From: Triparma columacea | Lineage: Eukaryota > Sar > Bolidophyceae > Parmales > Triparmaceae | Assembly: GCA_030267965.1 (NCBI GenBank) | Contig: BRYA01000256.1 | Location: 7,724 to 57,795, forward strand | Direction of reading: 5' to 3' | DNA length: 50,072 nucleotides | Shown here: positions 43,860 through 50,072 of the stretch, piece by piece | Layout of the letters: every line of letters starts with the position of its first letter | How positions within the stretch are numbered: position 1 is the stretch's first letter | Notes under the pieces: model-generated | Seen by the model: only the letters and a program-made list of their open reading frames with translations | What the model was told of the DNA's origin: nothing | Databases searched by the model: none | Made by a program: the position numbers and the translations under genes

Positions 43860-44972
43860 CTAAAGACACTTCTTCGTGTTGGTCGTCTTGTTGCTGTCGG
43901 TTACATCGGATCGATCGGCTTGTCGATCATTGTCGTCGATCCCTCTTAGGCGAAGTTTGAATCTGTCACGTGTCGGGTCGACGTTATCGATGAGGTCGAG
44001 GCCGTGCTCGATGCTAGCGATCTCCTCGGCCGTCCTCTTGCGCATCTTTATGGCGACGCTAGGGGCGGGCTCGGAGTCCACGGCGGGGACGCCCTTGTCG
44101 AGGGACAGGAAGGAAGTCCAGGCGCAACCACATAAGGTTATGAAGGGGACACGGAAGTGGAGGGGGACGAACAGACCATTTACAATGGTGGCCTAAGAGA
44201 GTGGCGGGGAGTGAGCGGGCGAGCGAGAGAATCCAGTGAGTATGTGAAAGAGAATGATGGTCGGCGAAAAGGGTGTTGTGTTGTAGCTGCTGCAGCACAT
44301 CAGCTGTTGTTGTTGTTTTGTTATCCCCCCATCCCCCCAACCTTAGCCCAACTCACCGGAATCCAAAGAGCTAAAGACGCAGTGTTGTCGGGTACGAACT
44401 TGTCCTTGGTCGTTTCGAGGGCATTCTTCAACGATTCCTCCCACGTGCTTGTCCCGAAGTGTTCCATTTTATGCTTTATGAAGTAAAGGCTAGGGAAGTG
44501 AAGGAACGGCTGATTTATCGCGTTCTCGACGACAGTTAGGACAGCAATCGCCTTGAGGCCGGAGGCGTGGCAGAGGCGCTTAGAAATGGGCAGAGAGAAA
44601 AAATTTGTGGGCATGGGCGAGAAACGAGGGAGCATCACATTGAAGAGCACATACTGGGGGGGGGTGAGGAGTGAAGTTTATGGAGTGAGTTGTTAGAAAA
44701 TAAGAACAACTCCCAGACATGGAGCATTAAAATACGTATCGTTGCCTTCCCCCCCCTCTCAGCACGCTCCAAACTCTTCGTACCTGCCAACCTCCTACAA
44801 AAGTCGCCCCAAAAACAGCGAAGACCCCCGTACGCCTCCAATCATGTGGTTTATTGGAGCCATCAGTCGACTGGATGAGAAAATCGCACGTGGAGTCTTT
44901 GGCCATGCCACAACCAACTGCAAAAGCAAAAGGTCTCGACTTCAGCGATGTCAACAGTCGGCTGAAGACCAT
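43860..44972 (-). CDS. Mpv17/PMP22 family membrane protein
   Basis: Three exons: 44972-44784, 44653-44357 and 44192-43860, all joined in phase 0; 272 aa. It begins MVFSRLLTSLKSRPFAFAVG, like the Mpv17 start (YL..L...P..T). Then DWRRTGVFAVFGATFVGGWQ and YVLFNVMLPRF form the first helices. The family signature in exon 3 is clear: LWIP joined to ATIVNGLFVPLHFRVPFIT and CAWTSFLSLDKG (compare W.P.Q..NF..VP...R......W...LS). About four membrane helices. Known sites are the mitochondrial inner membrane (Mpv17/Sym1) or peroxisomes (PMP22). The C-terminal 65 residues are a charged extension (AIKMRKRTAEEIASIEHGLD) beyond the usual end. Divergent from the LRR-kinase gene. Confidence 0.88.
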
Positions 44973-45357
44973 TTTCGACAGATGACGGTTGAGACCGGTC
45001 TGAATGTGATAAGAATGCTAATAGATTTGCAATATGACAGAAATAGGGCAATATAACGCTATTTGGGGATGAAAAGACAATAAGCTTTCAATCCGAAGGT
45101 GTCAAGGAGTCAAGGAACAATCGACTGAGCTCGGAGTATCCGGATCAGATCAGATAACAGCTGGTTTAACTGTAAGCAATTGTGCAATCACCAACCTCAA
45201 GCATCATAATCAGGTGCGTCCCGCCGCTCATTCCGGATTTATCCTCTCATTCCCCCGAGTCTCCTGAGTTTCCAACTTCATACACTCAATATCTAACCAA
45301 CCCATATCCTTCCGTGATTTCTGTTTCCTTGGGTTTTCTACCAGCAGCTGCGTGTTG
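44973..45357. promoter_or_regulatory. Divergent promoter, Mpv17-like / LRR-kinase
   Basis: 385 bp. It contains GATCAGATCAGATAA at about 45143-45157, also found between the two LRR genes at about 6679-6694. The last 100 bp carry a longer open leader in the frame of the LRR-kinase, but only from GTG/TTG codons; the first ATG in frame is at 45358. No RNA gene seen. Confidence 0.4.
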
Positions 45358-48300
45358 ATGTCATCGTCGGAGGAATCGGAGTCGGAGTCTGACGACTGGG
45401 GAGCGTCAGAGTCGTCGTCATCGGAGTCAGAGTCAGAGTCGAAGAAACGGAGATCTGAGGGTTGGGTAATGGAGGAGAAGATTGTTGTGTACGATGGGGA
45501 AACGTCGTTCGAGGGGGATACGAGTATCACAGGGTTCACTGTTGCAGAAGGAGTCACTGAGATCGGTGGATCTGCCTTTTCTGGATGCACGGGCTTGACA
45601 TCGTTGGAGGGTCTTCCTACGGGAATCACTAAGATTGGTGAAGAGGCCTTTCAGGGATGCACGGGCTTGACATCGTTGGAGGGTATTCCTACGGGAGTCA
45701 CGAAGATTGGTGAAGAGGCCTTTGCTGATTGCACGGGCTTGACATCGTTGGAGGGTCTTCCTACGGGAGTCACTAAGATTGGTAAAGAGGCCTTTCGTGG
45801 ATGCACGGGCTTGACATCGCTGGAGGGGCTTCCTACAGGAGTCACTACGATTGGTGGATATGCCTTTCGTGGATGCACGGGCTTGACGTCGTTGGAGGGC
45901 CTTCCTACGGGAGTCACTAAGATTGGTGAATCTGCCTTTTATGGATGCACGGGCTTGACATCGTTGGAGGGTCTTCGTTCTACGGGAGTCACCGAGATTG
46001 GTGAATCTGCCTTTAGGGAATGCACGGGCTTGACATCGTTGGAGGGTCTTCGTTCTACGGGAGTCACTGAGATTGGGGATTATACCTTTGATGGATGCAC
46101 GGGCTTAGCGTCGTTGGAGGGTCTTCCCACGGGAGTCACTACGATTGGTGGAGGTGCCTTTAAGGAATGCAAGGGCTTGACGTCTTTGGAGGGTCTTCCT
46201 ACGGGAGTCACTACGATTGATGAATTGGCCTTTGATCGATGCACGGGCTTGACATCTTTAGAGGGTCTTCCTACGGGAGTCACTACGATTGGTCAATTGA
46301 CCTTTGCTGGATGCACGGGCTTGACGTCTTTAGTTGGACTTCCCCCAGACCTGACTCCACCACAAGACACCTTCTATGAATGCAAGCCCCTCTCCCTCAT
46401 GCAGCGCCTTGAAGAATCCCAAAACCCCGACCCAGATTTTTTCAAGAAGCAGTTCTCCGACTACCCCAATCACTTCAAGTTGAGTTCTTCATCTCTAACG
46501 ATTGAGGAATTCAAAAACCTCCTACAATCTCTTCGCACCGAAGTGCTCTCTCACCAAGAATCAGCCTCCACCCCCCCCTTCACGCCCCTCCACTTCCTGT
46601 GCGCCAACAGAAATCATGATCTTCTCCAAAAAGCCGCCCCCCTGCTCATTCGCATCGACCAATCATGGACATCCAAGAAGGAGGTGGCGAGAAAGTACAC
46701 CCCCCTTCACTTTGCGAGGTAAGTAATGCAAGCAAGCAAACCATTCTGCCATGCATACTAATACTAACCCCTCCCCCCCCCCCCTTCCCCCCCCCTCCCC
46801 TCCTCAGTGAGAACCCCTCCTCAACCCGTGAAACTATATTGCACATCATCAACGCCGATCCCCAACAACTATTTGCAAAGAATGCCAACGAGGAGACCCC
46901 CTTGCGTTGTGCTGCCAGGCTTAAGCGCCCCCTCCTCTTGCAAATGACCCTCTTCTCACGACACCCTCACAACGAGGAGCAGTTCATACCCGTCGCAAAG
47001 GCCTACGTGGACAATCTATTGACGTCGCCCCCACCCACCCTCAATGCTTTCACTCCTCCAGAGCAGAACGGCTGGGTTGAGTTCGTGTCCGACGGCACCC
47101 TCCTTCACGACCTGTCCACCGACACCTGCAAGCTCCAAGACGAGCTTGTGGCATTCGTCGAGAGCCCCGATCGATGCCCCATTGAGACCGCGAAGGCTCT
47201 CGCCTTCTCGATTGACGTGAGTAACCCGCGCGAGCGGAGCGAGTTTGAAGGAAGAGCTTGCGGCGGCGGCACAACAAACTCGTCTTTGCGATCTTCCTCC
47301 CCCCCCCCTAACCCCCCCCCCCCCCCCAACCCACCCCCCCATTCCCCCAGACCACCGGCCGCACTGCACTGAGCATGGCTGTCCCCCGCATCAAGGAGGC
47401 GCTGCAGTCGCGCCTGCTCTTCATGGGGCGCTACCAGTTGCAGTCTGGCCCCCCGCTGCACAAGAGCGCAACCTGCGTGGTCGTGAACGCTGAGGACTTC
47501 AACGCCTCCAAGGATTACAAGCTGGCCTTCGCAAGGTTCAACACGCCCGCAATCAGCAAGGCTGAGTTCAGCGCGGTCGTCACCTCCTTCGGCATCAACT
47601 GGACGCCCGACGAGTTCGAGCGGCAGTTCGAGAGAATCGACGAGGACAGGACCGAGACAATCAATGAGGCCGAGTTCATCGAGTTCTGCAAGTCGGTGCT
47701 AGACAACGGCGGAAACCGAAAGGTGAGTGCCCCCTCCTCCCCTCCCCCTCCCCCCCTTCCCTTCCTAACTCCACTCTCCCAGGTCGTGATCAAGTTCATG
47801 AAGGAGAAGGACCAGTTCGAGCGCGAGAAGAAGTCGCAAACGTCCCTGGATGCTCGCTACGTCATCCTGGCGTCCGACTTCCTGTCCTCGCCCGAGTTTG
47901 CGACCGCGGTCAAGCACGTCGAGGGGCACACCCTGTCCGACTACCCGCACGGTGTCGTCATGCCGGCCGGCGACCGCAACCTTCTCTCCATCTTCCAGTC
48001 CGAGCGCCCAACCACTGCCGAAATCGGGGTGCTCATGAAGCAGGTCATCGACGCAGTGGACCACCTCCACGAGAACAACCTGATGCACGGCGACATCAAG
48101 ATGAACAACGTGGTGCGCCAGAACAACCGGCTTCGTGTGATAGACTTCGACGCCGCAGCCGATCTGAGCGATGACAAGAGCTTGGCTGGAGCCAAGTTCA
48201 GTAGCGGAGTCCTGCCCCCGGAGGTGAGGAGTTTCACCAAATCAACTAAAGTCACAACTCCGCTAACCACCCCCCTCCCCCCAGATGTTCGTGCCGCTCA

Positions 48301-50072
48301 ACAACACCGAGCTGGCCGCCCACACCGAGTACTGGGCCAACACAGATCCCGAAAGGCAAAAGAAGGTGGCCGCTAGGAACGCCGAGGGCAAGAACTTCGC
48401 GGTCAAGACATTTGCCGTCAACGAGGACGACTTTCCGCGCGACCTGGACGCCCTTCCCTTCCACACCCTCGCGGCCTCCAAGTCGCTGGACGTGTGGTCA
48501 CTCGGTTGCATGCTCTTCCACATGTGCGCCTCGATGCCCCTGTTCCCTGTGAACCGCGATGACGACATGGCCTATGCACAGGGGCTGCAGGATGCGGCGA
48601 GGTGGACGATCGTGGACATGCAGAGAGTAAGAGCACGCGAGCGAAGATAGCTCATCCCCTCCTCCCCTCGCACTAACTCATCTCATTCTCACTTTGTTCG
48701 CAGGCACTCGCGCAGCACATCGAGGACCCAGCGGCTGCCGACTTGCTCGGCCACATGCTCCACCCGGAGCCAAGCCAGAGATGGGCCACCAAGGAGGTGA
48801 GGCCACAAGCAAAGTGACCGGGAAGACGATCCGCACTTACACCCCCCTCTCTCGCCGCAGATCCTGGGCCACATCTACTTCAACCCGGAACACCGCGTCG
48901 ACGAGAGCGAGGTTAGCGAGCTGCTGAACGAGATGAAGCAAAATCAGCTGAACATGATCGCCAAGATTGAGGGGGTGCAGGCCACGCAAGACGAGCTGGT
49001 GGCGGGCCAGGCGCAGATCATCAAGATGGGCGAGGCCACGCAGGACCTCGTGAAGAAGAGCACGAGCAAGCTTTGCAAGGCCGTCTTCGAGGCCACGGAA
49101 GTTAGCACGCCCACCCGATTCATCATCCTGCCCTACGAGCTGCCACCACCCATGGAAGAGATGAGCGAGGAAGAGCAGCGGCGCATGCTGGACAAGGCGG
49201 AGAACTGGGTCGGCACCGTGACGAACCTGGTGGAAAAGGGGCAGGGGGCGATCCAGGACCCTGCTAGCTACGCCAAAAACTTCCTCACGGGGGCATTCAA
49301 GAACAAGATGGCGGAGGTCAAGGAAAAGCTGGTTGAGGAGCACCTGTACTTGTACTTGGTGGATGAGTACAGTAATGAGCCGGTGTACGACAAGACCAGC
49401 GTCTACCCCATCAAAATTGAGACCAAGAGCGAGCTGGTCGACAAGTGAGTGCCCCACCCAAATTTTGCCGGCACCAGTGCGACATCATCGGCACCAGTGC
49501 GACACTAACACATCTCCTTCCCTCGCAAAGGTTCATGCCGATGATGCGCATGGGTCTGCAGGCGGCCGCCGTCGTCAACGGCGCTGCGTCCTTAGCCAAC
49601 ATCTTCTGCCCCATGCTGCCCCGCAAGTTCGTCCCGTCAACCATGCTGACCAAGGCCAACTCATTCGTGAACAGCCTCGACAAGCCCTCCAACGTGGCCG
49701 ACAACGCAAGTGTGCAAGCATCGGTGGTGAGCGGGGATGGCGGCGGCAAGGCAAAGCGAGGCGGGGATCTGCGGGACTTTGAGATTTTCCTTGACAAGCA
49801 CGACTCCAAGCAGGGTTACGCGGGGCTACGGCGTGTCTGCAACGAAGAGAACGGAGAAGCGATCTGGGTCACCGAGGCGAGCGTGAAGGCGATGGAGGTG
49901 GAACCCGGAGCTAGCGTTGGGGAGGGGAGGGAGGGGGGGGAAGTGCGGAAGGGCGGCGAGACATCCCGCAGCAGCTTGGCCATTGACATCAAGGCTCGCA
50001 GGATGAGCATAAAAGCCATTGCCGAGTCAGCCAACAAGAAGATCGACGAAGTCCAGGCGACAGCCATCGACT
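45358..50072 (+). CDS. LRR_5-ankyrin-protein kinase fusion with EF-hand insert (3' end beyond window)
   Basis: Eight exons: 45358-46718, 46808-47216, 47351-47722, 47783-48223, 48285-48626, 48704-48796, 48861-49444 and 49531-edge; all phases agree, about 1380 aa visible. Residues 1-35 are acidic/serine-rich. About 45-345: eleven BspA-type LRR units (CTGLTSLEGLPTGVTKIGEE form). About 400-600: ankyrin-like helices (FTPLHFLCANRNHDLL, KYTPLHFARSEN, ETPLRCAARLKRPLL, TTGRTALSMAVP). Then a kinase: strands 1-2 YQLQSGPPLHKSATCVVVN; an EF-hand (loop DEDRTETINEAE); the strand-3 lysine in KVVIKFMKEKDQF; catalytic MHGDIKMNNVV; metal-site VIDFDAAAD; LPPE; DVWSLGCMLFHM; SQRWATKE. A coiled coil and a C-terminal module follow (RFIILPYELPPP, HLYLYLVDEYSNEP, GLRRVCNEENGEAIWV). 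Likely a calcium-responsive signalling kinase. The ligand is unknown. Confidence 0.87.
45589..46345. repeat. 69-75-bp tandem repeats coding LRR units of the kinase
   Basis: About eleven direct units with a near-constant core (tgcacgggcttgacatcgtt, then gagggtcttcctacgggagt). Most are 69 bp (23 codons). Two carry an extra codon pair change (LRSTGV in place of LPTGV). The consensus differs from the arrays at 5-8.5 kb, so this is a separate expansion of the same fold. Confidence 0.88.

Overview
The window is nuclear DNA from a eukaryotic alga-like protist. Almost every gene is split by short GT-AG introns (about 57-370 nt) and encodes a typical eukaryotic protein. The gene set (flagellar DRC11, a SAS-6-like head protein, COX10, mitoribosomal proteins, BspA-type leucine-rich repeats, an LRR/ankyrin/kinase fusion, heterokont-style multipass membrane proteins) fits a flagellate stramenopile. 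A bolidophyte/Parmales-like or pelagophyte-like alga is my best guess. That is inference from content, not a database match.

Layout. 1-430: 5' end of a cysteine-rich protein (-). 1049-3034: multipass membrane protein (+). 3164-4531: TAF6-like TFIID subunit (-), which only appears after splicing. 4911-8604: two tandem BspA-type LRR paralogues (-). 9128-13007: CTR9 of the Paf1 complex (+), crossed by a 40-N gap. 13061-15454: multipass membrane protein (-). 15645-16110: AT-rich island. 16177-17671: COX10 (+). 17738-20400: DHX35 (-). 20744-21346: bS21m (+). 21489-22958: CWC25 (-). 23091-23375: mS33 (+). 23486-24524: Atg6/Beclin (-). 24746-25774: p47/Shp1 (+). 25918-29046: DRC11 (-). 29160-32460: RCC1+IPT protein (+). 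32634-33568: SAS6-like (-). 33765-36279: TMTC-type O-mannosyltransferase (+). 36309-39161: membrane-anchored methyltransferase-like protein (-). 39580-43645: Nup153/Nup1-like FG nucleoporin (+). 43860-44972: Mpv17/PMP22 (-). 45358 to the window end: LRR_5-ankyrin-kinase fusion with an EF-hand inside the kinase N-lobe (+).

Organisation. From the second LRR gene to the window end, 18 consecutive genes alternate strand without exception, giving divergent promoters of about 110-720 bp and convergent 3' ends as close as 29 bp. Two divergent pairs couple a spliceosome factor with a mitochondrial small-subunit protein (DHX35/bS21m and CWC25/mS33). A flagellar/centriolar neighbourhood (DRC11, SAS6-like) surrounds the RCC1/IPT gene. 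Many introns carry G-runs after the donor and C-runs before the acceptor, complementary ends that could pair.

The most unusual object is the fusion at 45358-50072: a repeat receptor-like front end, ankyrins, a kinase whose N-lobe hosts an EF-hand, and a C-terminal module seen in large signalling proteins. All calls were made by eye from translated exons. No database search was run.
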